Positions 1 through 7,158 of a stretch of DNA of 64,000 nucleotides are shown here, piece after piece; the first letter of the stretch is position 1, and every line of letters starts with the position of its first letter. The notes under the pieces were generated by a model. The model worked only from the letters and a program-made list of their open reading frames with translations, had not been told where the DNA came from and did no database searches. The DNA is from an uncultured beta proteobacterium (GTDB lineage: Bacteria; Pseudomonadota; Gammaproteobacteria; Burkholderiales; SG8-41): NCBI GenBank assembly GCA_903889565.1, contig CAISYC010000059.1, positions 124,001 to 188,000 of the forward strand, in the 5' to 3' direction. The position numbers and the translations under genes are program-made.

Positions 1-403
1 TGTTATCGACTTCGCGCCAGCGTTGCGCGATGTTGTTGATGACCAGCGTGCCATCGGCGGAGACGGTGCCGCCGGCGATGGGCGCCATGGTGATGGTGAA
101 GGTCGGCGGCGACACCGCATTGTTCACTATGAATACCGGCGCCTGATACTTGGACGAGACCTGGGTCGGGATGCTCATGTTGATCTGACCGGCGGCGACG
201 CCGAGGCCGGTTGCATATTGGCGCGCATCGAGAAAATACTGTTCCTCGCGCTGGGCGAGGTCGCTCATGAACTGCTGACCGGTCGAGCGCGCCGCCTTCG
301 CCATCTGCTTTTGGTAAGACGGAAACGCAACGGCGACCAGAATGCCCACAATGGCCATCGTTACCATCAGTTCGATCAGGGTAAAGCCGGATGCGCGTCG
401 CAT
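1..403 (-). CDS. Type IV pilin-like (PilE/PilA family) prepilin, 3' end cut by window edge
   Basis: Reading the minus strand from an ATG at 403 gives a protein that begins MRRASGFTLIELMVTMAIVG. This is the prepilin pattern: a short basic leader, Gly before the cleavage site, a methylated Phe, Glu at mature position 5 and a hydrophobic helix. Such proteins are processed by the prepilin peptidase PilD and assembled into type IV pili or related fibres. A GGGGAG ribosome-binding site lies 7 bases upstream of the ATG. About 134 codons are visible and the C-terminus is outside the window, so the disulfide loop cannot be judged. It points away from the flagellar island. It could be a minor pilin rather than the major subunit. 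Confidence 0.85.
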   Translation of the reverse strand, partial: MRRASGFTLIELMVTMAIVGILVAVAFPSYQKQMAKAARSTGQQFMSDLAQREEQYFLDARQYATGLGVAAGQINMSIPTQVSSKYQAPVFIVNNAVSPPTFTITMAPIAGGTVSADGTLVINNIAQRWREVDN

Positions 404-730
404 TTGATTACTCCCCAGTGATTGGCATCTTAATGATGCCGCTTGACCAGTTCCATGCATAACCGATAAGCGGTCAGTCTGTTGGAACGAACGGAAAACG
501 CACTAAAGTGTGCCAGCTTCCAAAATAAAAACAATGGGTTGAATTGCCTGCCGGCGTCGCTTGCCGGCGCCGGAATTCTAGCATCGGGGGGCATGGCCAC
601 ATGGTTGTCGCCGGCCGCGTTAAATAAGTCACGGAACGGCAATTTTCGATGCCGGGGTTCGGAGCGACGGAATCGGGCTACGGATTAGACAGAGTCCAGA
701 CCTTGGCCTAGAATCAAGCCGCCCCCGACC
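404..730. other. Non-coding stretch between the pilin and the Fur-family gene
   Basis: No credible gene is seen in these 327 bases. The stretch holds the upstream regions of two divergent genes. On the minus strand there is a TGGCAC box followed by a GC 11 bases after the GG, which resembles but does not meet sigma-54 spacing. On the plus strand there is a possible sigma-70 promoter near 685-714. Confidence 0.6.
685..714 (+). promoter_or_regulatory. Possible sigma-70 promoter of the Fur-family gene
   Basis: TTAGAC (685-690) and TAGAAT (709-714) are separated by 18 bases. Transcription would begin near 721, leaving about nine bases before the ATG at 731. No Shine-Dalgarno sequence is present, so the mRNA may be nearly leaderless. 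Confidence 0.35.
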
Positions 731-1153
731 ATGCACACCACAACTCATACCCGCGAAAGTTTGCCCGCATTGCTGCGTGCCCATGGCATTGCGCCGACGC
801 ATCAGCGGATCGAGATCGCGCATGCGATTTTTTCGCGTGGCGAGCACGTGTCGGCCGACCGCATACTCGCGCTGACCAACGATCGCGCGACCGAAACTTC
901 GAAGGCGACCGTATACAACACGCTGAAATTATTCGTCGCGCGCAAGTTGATTCGTGAAGTGATCGCCGATCCGGGCAAGGTGTTTTACGATCCGAACACC
1001 GAACCGCATCATCACTTCTACAACGTCGATTCGGGCGAGTTGACCGACATCGATGCGCGCGAAATCCGCGTCACCGGTCTGCCGCCGTTGCCGCAGGGCG
1101 CGCTCGCCGAGGGCATCGACGTCATCGTGCGCGTGCGTTCGCGCGTCAGTTGA
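731..1153 (+). CDS. Fur-family transcriptional regulator
   Basis: The 140-residue protein has the Fur layout: an N-terminal winged helix (about residues 10-85, with a segment like ATVYNTLKLFV) followed by the metal-binding dimerisation part with PHHHFYNVDSGEL. It would repress target genes in response to metal, peroxide or haem status. It contains no cysteine, so the CxxC structural zinc site of classical Fur is absent. This brings it closer to the Irr-like or cysteine-poor branch. The start codon has no visible Shine-Dalgarno. It converges on and overlaps the 3' end of the ParA-family gene by 8 bases. The family call is firm; the metal specificity is not. Confidence 0.85.
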   Translation: MHTTTHTRESLPALLRAHGIAPTHQRIEIAHAIFSRGEHVSADRILALTNDRATETSKATVYNTLKLFVARKLIREVIADPGKVFYDPNTEPHHHFYNVDSGELTDIDAREIRVTGLPPLPQGALAEGIDVIVRVRSRVS

Positions 1154-1910
1154 AAAAGCCGCTGCCGCCGAGCTCCTGCATCAGCGCGCCGTAATCGCGC
1201 GCGCCCGGACTGGCCGGGGAAAACGCAAAAATATCCTTGCTGCGCATCGGGCTCTCGGCGAGCGCGACGTTTTCGACGATGCGCGTTTCGCACACGGCAT
1301 CACCGTAGCGGCGCTTGAGTTCGGCATGAATGTCCGACGACAGCCGGCGGCGCCCGTCGTAGCGCGTGACCAGCACGCGCCGTTCGATGCGGCGTTTGAG
1401 TTTGATCTCCAGCGCATTGAGCGCACGGTCGAGACGGTCAACGCCCTGCAGTGATAGAAAATCCGCCGATACCGGTATCAGCACGCGATCGGCGGCGATC
1501 AGCGCATTGAGCGTGAGCACGCCGAGCATCGGACAGCAATCGATGATGACGGGGGCCGAGGGCGCGCCAAGCGCGGCGCGGATGCCGTCGCGCAGCCGCG
1601 TCGAAATGTTGGCGTCGCCGCCGCACAGCGCGTCGATCTTGCTCAGATCCAGCGTGGCCGGCACGATGCGGCGGCCCGACGGCAGACGGTGCACCACCTG
1701 ATCGAGTGGCACGCCGCGCTGGAAAAACGCATAGGCGCCGGCGTCCGCGGTGAATGCCGATGCGCCGCTGGCCAGCGTCAAATGGCCCTGCGGATCGAGG
1801 TCAATCGCGATCGGGTCGAGCTTCAGCATGGCGAGTCCGGCCGCGATATTGAGCGCGGTCGTGGTTTTGCCGACGCCGCCTTTCTGATTGAATACCGCGA
1901 TCACCGTCAT
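1146..1910 (-). CDS. ParA/MinD-family ATPase
   Basis: The 254-residue protein begins MTVIAVFNQKGGVGKTT, an intact deviant Walker A with both the signature and the P-loop lysine. Next come IDLDPQGHLT (Walker A' and switch I) and VIIDCCPML (Walker B). This is the ParA-type deviant Walker family used for partitioning or positioning of DNA and protein complexes. The ATG at 1910 was chosen because the P-loop must lie near the N-terminus; an upstream in-frame ATG at 2039 would add 43 unconserved residues. No ParB-like partner is adjacent, so it is probably an orphan positioning ATPase. Its link to the flagellar genes next door is unproven. Confidence 0.85.
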   Translation of the reverse strand: MTVIAVFNQKGGVGKTTTALNIAAGLAMLKLDPIAIDLDPQGHLTLASGASAFTADAGAYAFFQRGVPLDQVVHRLPSGRRIVPATLDLSKIDALCGGDANISTRLRDGIRAALGAPSAPVIIDCCPMLGVLTLNALIAADRVLIPVSADFLSLQGVDRLDRALNALEIKLKRRIERRVLVTRYDGRRRLSSDIHAELKRRYGDAVCETRIVENVALAESPMRSKDIFAFSPASPGARDYGALMQELGGSGFFN

Positions 1911-2232
1911 GATGTTTTCTAAGCGCCCGTTTCGACCCGGTGCAGGATACGTCGGCGCCGCCGCGCGCGACCGCGGGAACAGCCGCCGAAAACAACCGGT
2001 ATTCATGACTTGCCGGTTGCATCCTCGGATTTGCTTCAAGCGCCGCCGGCAAGTCTTCGCGCCATAAGGAATTAATTTTTTTCATAGGCCGCGGTGTAGG
2101 AAATCTTCCTACAGACCGCAGGTCGCATACGCCACGGACATTCATCGAATCTGTCCGATTAAGTTTTCCCCGCCTTGCGTTCATGATGCGTTCCATCAAC
2201 AACCGTTCACGCAAACAACAAGGAGTGCAGTC
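1911..2232. other. Intergenic region upstream of flhD and parA
   Basis: No gene is seen in these 322 bases. The region must carry the promoters of the divergent ParA-family gene and flhDC. Its most striking element is the perfect dyad at 2095-2113. An AT-rich patch (about 2065-2085) lies upstream of the dyad. An AAGGAG Shine-Dalgarno sequence precedes flhD. Confidence 0.6.
2095..2113. promoter_or_regulatory. Perfect 8-bp dyad upstream of flhDC, candidate operator
   Basis: TGTAGGAA-atc-TTCCTACA is a perfect inverted repeat with a 3-base spacer, about 120 bases before flhD. Short AGGA/TCCT dyads of this size are typical of NarL/FixJ-family response regulators such as RcsB and relatives. A NarL-type regulator is encoded at 55373-56005. 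That this protein binds here is inference. Confidence 0.5.
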
Positions 2233-2550
2233 ATGAGCAAAGACCAACTGTTGGGCGAAATCCGCGAAACCAATCTGGCTTATCTGTTGCTGGCGCAGCA
2301 GATGATCCGCATGGATCTGGCGAGCGCGATGTTCCGTCTCGGCATCAGCCAGGATGTGGCGGAAATCCTCGAGCGTTTGTCGCCGGGCCAGATCATGAAG
2401 ATGGCCGCCTCCAACATGTTGATGTGCCGTTTCCGTTGCGACGACCGCACCATCCTCGGCCTGCTGACCGATCACAACACCAGCAAGCCGATGAGCGCCT
2501 CGCATGCCGCTGTCCTGATGGCCGGCCAGGCTGCCGCCGGACTCGCTTGA
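2233..2550 (+). CDS. flhD: Flagellar master regulator subunit FlhD
   Basis: The 105-residue protein matches FlhD in length and sequence (LAYLLLAQQMIRMDLASAMFRLGIS, read in two parts). FlhD forms the FlhD4C2 complex with FlhC and activates sigma-70 promoters of class II flagellar genes. An AAGGAG Shine-Dalgarno lies 8 bases before the ATG. flhC follows after 38 bases, so the two form an operon. Candidate FlhD4C2 operators are found at eight places in this window. A dyad 120 bases upstream is a possible regulatory site for this operon. Confidence 0.97.
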   Translation: MSKDQLLGEIRETNLAYLLLAQQMIRMDLASAMFRLGISQDVAEILERLSPGQIMKMAASNMLMCRFRCDDRTILGLLTDHNTSKPMSASHAAVLMAGQAAAGLA

Positions 2551-2588
2551 TCATCGCCCGCAATCCAACCGCTGCAAGGAGCAGAATC

Positions 2589-3203
2589 ATGCGCAACAAA
2601 AGCGTCGTCACCGAAGCCAGGCAGATTCAACTCGCGATCGATCTGGTCAATCTCGGCGCGCGTCTGCAGGTGCTCGAAGCCGAGACTAGTCTCAGCCGCG
2701 AGCGTCTGCTCAAGCTGTATAAAGAGGTCAAGGGCGTGTCGCCGCCCAAGGGCATGCTGCCGTTTTCGACCGACTGGTTCATGAGCTGGCAGCCGAACAT
2801 CCATTCCTCGCTGTTCATCGACATCTACCGCTTTTTCGGCCGCAACGCCCGTTTGACCGGGATCGAAGCGATCGTGCGCGCCTACCGCCTTTATCTCGAG
2901 CACGTCGAGGTCAACCAGCTCGAATGCGTGCTGAGCCTGACGCGCGCGTGGAGCCTGATCCGATTTCTCGATGCCAAGATGCTGACCACGGTGCCGTGCA
3001 CCGAATGCGGCGGACATTTTGTGGTGCATGCGATGGATCTGCATCGCGGTTATGTCTGCGGCCTGTGCAACGTGCCTTCGCGCGCCGGCAAGACGCGCCA
3101 GGCCGCCGCCAATGCGGCTGCCGAATCGCTGCACATGCCCGCCGCGCTTGTCACCGCGGCACGCGTCGCGGCCAAACCGCTGCGCATCCACCAGCCGGCC
3201 TGA
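2589..3203 (+). CDS. flhC: Flagellar master regulator subunit FlhC
   Basis: The 204-residue protein begins MRNKSVVTEARQIQLAIDLV and has four cysteines, C137, C140, C157 and C160, spaced as in the zinc site of FlhC. FlhC supplies most of the DNA contact in the FlhD4C2 activator. The ATG at 2589 has an AAGGAG 7-8 bases upstream. The frame stays open further upstream, but that part overlaps flhD and is unconserved. A tail of about 35 residues after the zinc site is Ala/Arg-rich and poorly conserved. Confidence 0.97.
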   Translation: MRNKSVVTEARQIQLAIDLVNLGARLQVLEAETSLSRERLLKLYKEVKGVSPPKGMLPFSTDWFMSWQPNIHSSLFIDIYRFFGRNARLTGIEAIVRAYRLYLEHVEVNQLECVLSLTRAWSLIRFLDAKMLTTVPCTECGGHFVVHAMDLHRGYVCGLCNVPSRAGKTRQAAANAAAESLHMPAALVTAARVAAKPLRIHQPA

Positions 3204-3276
3204 AGCCGGCTGCGCGCACGGCGCGCCGGCGCCGCTGCGCCGTCGTGCGCGCGGCGGGTTACCCCCGCCACGACTT

Positions 3277-3338
3277 CAAACAAGGCCGGGTTTCGCCCCC
3301 TATTTGCCAATTCGCATTGCGGCGCCCGGTGCTATTTT
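3277..3338 (+). promoter_or_regulatory. FlhDC operator and -10 box for motA
   Basis: Inverted halves CAAACAAGGCC (3277-3287) and CCCCTATTTGCC (3297-3308) are separated by 9 bases. A -10-like TATTTT (3333-3338) lies 28 bases beyond the core of the right half. The geometry matches the other seven operators in this window. Confidence 0.65.
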
Positions 3339-3414
3339 TCACTTGCACGGAAACCTGCGCACGAGGCGCGGTGAAGCGACTGTGCCAACGTGATGACGGA
3401 GAAGGGGCGGCGCC

Positions 3415-4266
3415 GTGCTGGTAATTGTCGGATATGTGTTGGTGATGGCATCGGTCTTCGGCGGTTTCGCCCTCGCCGGCGGCCATCTCGGGGCGCTGTT
3501 TCAGCCGCTTGAACTGCTGATGATCGGCGGCGCCGCGGCCGGCGCCTTTCTGGTCGGCAACAACGGCAAGGCGATCAAGGCCACGCTGAAGGCGTTGCCT
3601 TCGGTGCTGAAGGGCTCGAAATATTCGAAACAACTCTATATGGATCTGATGGCGTTGCTCTACGACATTCTGGCCAAGGTGCGCAAAGAGGGCCTGATGA
3701 CCATCGAGGGCGACGTCGAAAATCCCGGCCAGAGTCCGCTGTTCGCGAAATATCCGACGGTCGTCGCCGATCACCACGTGACCGAATTCATGACCGACTA
3801 TCTGCGCCTGATGGTCGGCGGCAATCTGAATGCGATGGAAATCGAAAACCTGATGGACAACGAAATCGGCACTCACCATCAGGAGGGCGAGGTGCCGGTG
3901 CATTGCGTGGCGAAGCTCGGCGACGGTCTGCCGGCCTTCGGCATCGTCGCCGCGGTGATGGGTGTCGTGCACACCATGGAATCGGTCGGCATCCCGCCGT
4001 CGGAACTCGGCATGCTGATCGCGCACGCGCTGGTCGGTACCTTCCTCGGCATTCTATTGGCCTACGGATTCGTCGGTCCGCTGTCGAGCCTGCTCGAACA
4101 GAAACTTATCGAGTCGTCCAAGATGTTCGAATGCGTCAAGGTCACGCTGCTGGCCAGCCTCAACGGTTATTCGCCGGCGCTGGCGGTGGAATTCGGGCGC
4201 AAGGTTCTGTTCTCCACCGAGCGTCCGTCCTTCCTCGAACTCGAAGCACACGTAAAACGAAAATAA
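3415..4266 (+). CDS. motA: Flagellar motor stator protein MotA
   Basis: The 283-residue protein has the MotA layout: two N-terminal membrane helices, a cytoplasmic domain of about 120 residues, then two C-terminal helices (FGIVAAVMGVVHTMESVG and the HALVGTFLGILLAYGFVGPL region). MotA forms a proton channel with MotB and drives rotor FliG. The start is GTG at 3415, preceded by GGAGAAGGGG; no ATG is better placed. motB follows after 38 bases. The gene sits behind a candidate FlhDC operator, which would make motAB class II here rather than class III as in E. coli. Confidence 0.96.
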   Translation: MLVIVGYVLVMASVFGGFALAGGHLGALFQPLELLMIGGAAAGAFLVGNNGKAIKATLKALPSVLKGSKYSKQLYMDLMALLYDILAKVRKEGLMTIEGDVENPGQSPLFAKYPTVVADHHVTEFMTDYLRLMVGGNLNAMEIENLMDNEIGTHHQEGEVPVHCVAKLGDGLPAFGIVAAVMGVVHTMESVGIPPSELGMLIAHALVGTFLGILLAYGFVGPLSSLLEQKLIESSKMFECVKVTLLASLNGYSPALAVEFGRKVLFSTERPSFLELEAHVKRK

Positions 4267-4304
4267 CCGCTGCGTGACGCACGCAAGCGTCGCGCGGACC
4301 CGAT

Positions 4305-5249
4305 ATGGCAGACGATACCCAGCGCCCGATAGTCATCAAGCGCATCAAGAAAACCGCCGCCGGCCACCACGGCGGCGCGTGGAAGATCGCCTATGCCGAC
4401 TTCGTGACGGCGATGATGGCGTTCTTTCTGTTGATGTGGCTGCTGGGCTCCACCACCAAGGGCGAACTGCAGGGCATATCCGATTACTTCCGCACACCGC
4501 TCAAGGTCGCATTGTCGGGCGGCAGCGGCAGCGGCGACAGCACCAGCCCGATTTCCGCCGGCGGCCGCGATCTCACGCGCAGCGACAGTCTGCAGATGAA
4601 ACGCGGCACGCTGCCCGAGCAGAAAAAGGCGATCAGCCCGAAAGAGGCGCAGGAGGTGATCGCGCGCCAGGAAAACGCCAAGATGAAGGCGCTGAAAATG
4701 CATCTCGACGCGGTGATCGACGCGAGCCCGCTGCTGCGCCAGTACCGCCAGCAGTTGCTGATCGACATCACCAACGAGGGCCTGCGCGTGCAGATCATCG
4801 ACGAGCAGAACCGCCCCATGTTCGATCTCGGCAGCGCGCATCTCAAACCTTATGCGCAGGACATCCTGCTCGCCTTGAGCAAAACGCTCAATGAAGTCGA
4901 CAACAGTCTCAGTCTCACCGGTCACACCGACGCCAAGCCCTATGCGCAGGGCGAAAAGGCCTACAGCAACTGGGAACTCTCGGCCGATCGCGCCAACACC
5001 TCGCGCCGCGTGCTGGTTGCCGGCGGCATCGCGGAGGGCAAGATCAAGCGCGTCGTCGGCATGTCGTCGGCGGTGCCGTTCGATCCGGTCGATCCGTTCA
5101 ATCCGGCCAACCGCCGTATTTCGATCATCGTGCTGAACCGGCAAACCGAAGAGTCGCTCAATCAGACCAGCGGCGGCATCCTGCCTGCCACGACAGACGC
5201 CGCCCCTGCACCCGCTGCCGCGGAGGTTCCCAATGCGCCTGCTCGCTGA
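4305..5249 (+). CDS. motB: Flagellar motor stator protein MotB
   Basis: The 314-residue protein has a basic cytoplasmic N-terminus, one membrane helix with the proton-carrying Asp32 (YADFVTAMMAFFLLMWLLG), a plug/linker region and a C-terminal OmpA-like peptidoglycan-binding domain (LTGHTDAKPY, SNWELSADRAN, NRRISIIVL). It anchors the stator to the cell wall. The last 16 bases overlap the next gene, suggesting translational coupling. The tail after the OmpA domain is Ala/Pro-rich. Confidence 0.96.
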   Translation: MADDTQRPIVIKRIKKTAAGHHGGAWKIAYADFVTAMMAFFLLMWLLGSTTKGELQGISDYFRTPLKVALSGGSGSGDSTSPISAGGRDLTRSDSLQMKRGTLPEQKKAISPKEAQEVIARQENAKMKALKMHLDAVIDASPLLRQYRQQLLIDITNEGLRVQIIDEQNRPMFDLGSAHLKPYAQDILLALSKTLNEVDNSLSLTGHTDAKPYAQGEKAYSNWELSADRANTSRRVLVAGGIAEGKIKRVVGMSSAVPFDPVDPFNPANRRISIIVLNRQTEESLNQTSGGILPATTDAAPAPAAAEVPNAPAR

Positions 5250-6003
5250 CCACGCCCCGATCCCGTTGCGCAATCCGCTGACGGCGGCCTGCGCCATCCA
5301 CGCCCTCAGTGCGGCGATTTGTTTTGCCCTGATGGCGGCACCCGCGCCGGCATTGCCGACGCTACTGTGGCCGTGGTGCGAAGGGCTGTGCGCAGCGGCG
5401 TTGGGTGCGGCGTGGAAGCTGCCGCGCTGGTGGCTGCCGATCAATCTGTTGTTTTTTCCGGCGGCGTTCGCGCTGATGGCGTTGAATGTGCCGCCGGTAT
5501 TCTGGCTGGCCGGATTCGGCGCGCTGGTGCTGCTCAACTTCGCCAGCGCCGCCGGCCGCGTGCCGCTGTTTCTGTCGACCACGCAGGCCGCCGCGGTGCT
5601 GACCACGCTGTTGCCGCAGCGCGCCGGCTGCCGCGTGCTCGACCTGGGCAGCGGCACAGGATCACTGCTGTCCGACCTTACACGCGTGCGGCCGGATGCC
5701 GTCTGCACCGGCATTGAAGTTGCGCCGCTGCCTTATCTGCTCGGCCGCCTGCGCGCCCGCTTCAATCCGATGCTGCGCATGCAGTGGGGCGATTTCTGGC
5801 AGGCCGATTTGTCGCAATACGACGTCGTCTATGCCTATCTGTCGCCGGCGCCGATGGCGCGGCTGTGGCAGAAGGCGCGCGCCGAGATGCGCCCCGGCAG
5901 CTTGCTGGTCAGCAACGATTTCTGCGTGCCCGGTGTGGCGCCCGCCGAAACCATCCCGGTCGGCGATCGCATGCGTTCGACGCTCTACATCTGGCGGATG
6001 TGA
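5233..6003 (+). CDS. Membrane-attached class I SAM-dependent methyltransferase
   Basis: The 256-residue protein has an N-terminal half with two to four hydrophobic segments (about residues 15-105). The C-terminal half is a methyltransferase with a clear motif I, VLDLGSGTGSLL (about 135-146), an acidic residue after strand 2 (TGIEVAPLP) and YDVVYAYLSP as motif IV. It should transfer a methyl group from S-adenosylmethionine; the substrate is unknown. It overlaps motB by 16 bases and stops one base before the HDOD gene, so all four probably share the motA promoter. It is not one of the standard flagellar genes. Confidence 0.8.
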   Translation: MRLLADHAPIPLRNPLTAACAIHALSAAICFALMAAPAPALPTLLWPWCEGLCAAALGAAWKLPRWWLPINLLFFPAAFALMALNVPPVFWLAGFGALVLLNFASAAGRVPLFLSTTQAAAVLTTLLPQRAGCRVLDLGSGTGSLLSDLTRVRPDAVCTGIEVAPLPYLLGRLRARFNPMLRMQWGDFWQADLSQYDVVYAYLSPAPMARLWQKARAEMRPGSLLVSNDFCVPGVAPAETIPVGDRMRSTLYIWRM

Positions 6004-6004
6004 A

Positions 6005-6943
6005 ATGAAAGCGGTGCCGAGCACGATGCAGGGCTGGGTCGAGATGCTGCGCTACGCCGAACTGCCGGTGCTGTCGCGCACGGTGACCGAACTGCAGCGG
6101 CTGCAGGAAGACGACGACCGCGCGACGCCGAAAAACGTCGCCCAGATCGTGATGCACGATCCGATGATGACGGTCAAGGTGCTGCAGTATCTGCAACGCC
6201 ATCGCAACCAGCGTCACAGCACCGAGATCACCACCATCGCGCACGCGCTGATGATGCTGGGCCTGACGCCGTTTTTCAATCATTTCAGCGTGCAGGCGGC
6301 GATCGAGGACAATCTGTCAGAAGACGCCGCGGCGCTGGAAGGTACGCGCTCGGTGATCAGCCGCGCGCGCCACGCCGCGCTCTACGCGTCGGACTGGGCC
6401 AATCTGCGCCACGACATCGATCCCGAGGAAGTCATGGTGGCGGCCCTGCTGCATGACATGGCCGAAATCCTGCTGTGGTGCTTTGCGCCGGAACTGGCGC
6501 TGGAGATCGCTGCGCAGAAGCGCCGCGACCGCACGCTGCGCAGCGACACCGCGCAGCTGCACGTGCTGGGCTTTCGCCTGATCGATCTGCAGCTCGCGAT
6601 GGTGAAGGCCTGGCATCTGCCGGATCTGCTGCGCGAACTGATCGACGAGCATCACGCGCGCAATCCGCGCGTGACCAACGTCGCCTTCGCGGCGGCGGTG
6701 GCGCGGCATACCGCGCACGGCTGGGACGACGCCGCGCTGCCCTACGATTACGCCGAGGTCGGCAAGCTGCTCGGCCTCACGCCCGGCGAGGTTGAGGCGC
6801 GCATCGTCAATGTCGCCGTGCGCGCCGCCGCCGACGCGGCATGGTACGGCGTCACGCCGCCCGCCGCGCTGCTGCCGGTCGCGGAGCCGGCCGATGACAC
6901 CGCTGCCGCCATCATCAACGGTCTAACGACCCCCCGTCCGTAA
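6005..6943 (+). CDS. HDOD-domain signalling protein
   Basis: The 312-residue protein starts MKAVPSTMQGWVEMLRYAEL and contains an HDOD domain from about residue 15 to 220: an N-terminal helical part (NVAQIVMHDPMMTVKVLQYL) and a degenerate HD core including MVAALLHDMAEILLW. HDOD proteins lack the full metal-binding set of HD phosphohydrolases and usually act as signalling scaffolds linked to c-di-GMP, motility or chemotaxis. It is the last gene of the motA-motB-methyltransferase run. The ATG at 6005 overlaps the previous stop region. The tail is Ala/Pro-rich. Confidence 0.82.
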   Translation: MKAVPSTMQGWVEMLRYAELPVLSRTVTELQRLQEDDDRATPKNVAQIVMHDPMMTVKVLQYLQRHRNQRHSTEITTIAHALMMLGLTPFFNHFSVQAAIEDNLSEDAAALEGTRSVISRARHAALYASDWANLRHDIDPEEVMVAALLHDMAEILLWCFAPELALEIAAQKRRDRTLRSDTAQLHVLGFRLIDLQLAMVKAWHLPDLLRELIDEHHARNPRVTNVAFAAAVARHTAHGWDDAALPYDYAEVGKLLGLTPGEVEARIVNVAVRAAADAAWYGVTPPAALLPVAEPADDTAAAIINGLTTPRP

Positions 6944-6969
6944 GCCGCCGCGGTTCGCGCAATTGCGCG

Positions 6970-7029
6970 AATAACCGCGCTTAAGCCCGCCTGTTTGGAG
7001 CATCGTCAGCCGCCCTCAGCCGCGATACT
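6970..7029 (+). promoter_or_regulatory. FlhDC operator and -10 box for flhB
   Basis: Half-sites AATAACCG (6970-6977) and CGCCTGTT (6988-6995) flank a 10-base spacer. GATACT (7024-7029) lies 28 bases downstream. The left half is the weaker one and overlaps a GC-rich palindrome, CGCGCAATTGCGCG, just upstream. Confidence 0.6.
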
Positions 7030-7083
7030 GCAGGGGTATTGAAACGGGGCGCGTGCCCGATTGATTCCCGCACACCGAGGCTG

Positions 7084-7158
7084 ATGAAAATGTTCAACGC
7101 TGCAGTGGTTTCTCCGCCGGCCGGTGTCTGCTCACCAGTGATTAACGGCAATGTCTGA
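7084..7158 (+). CDS. Possible 24-codon leader ORF coupled to flhB
   Basis: An ATG at 7084, preceded by GAGG, opens a frame reading MKMFNAAVVSPPAGVCSPVI and ending at a TGA (7156-7158) that overlaps the flhB start by 8 bases. flhB itself has no clear Shine-Dalgarno (the bases before its ATG read attaacggca). Translational coupling from this small ORF would explain how flhB is translated. Whether the peptide matters is unknown. Confidence 0.35.
   Translation: MKMFNAAVVSPPAGVCSPVINGNV

Noticed and set aside
404-560. Sigma-54-like promoter upstream of the pilin gene on the minus strand
   Set aside because: TGGCAC is present, but the following GC comes 11 bases after the GG instead of 10 and the TTGC element is not intact.
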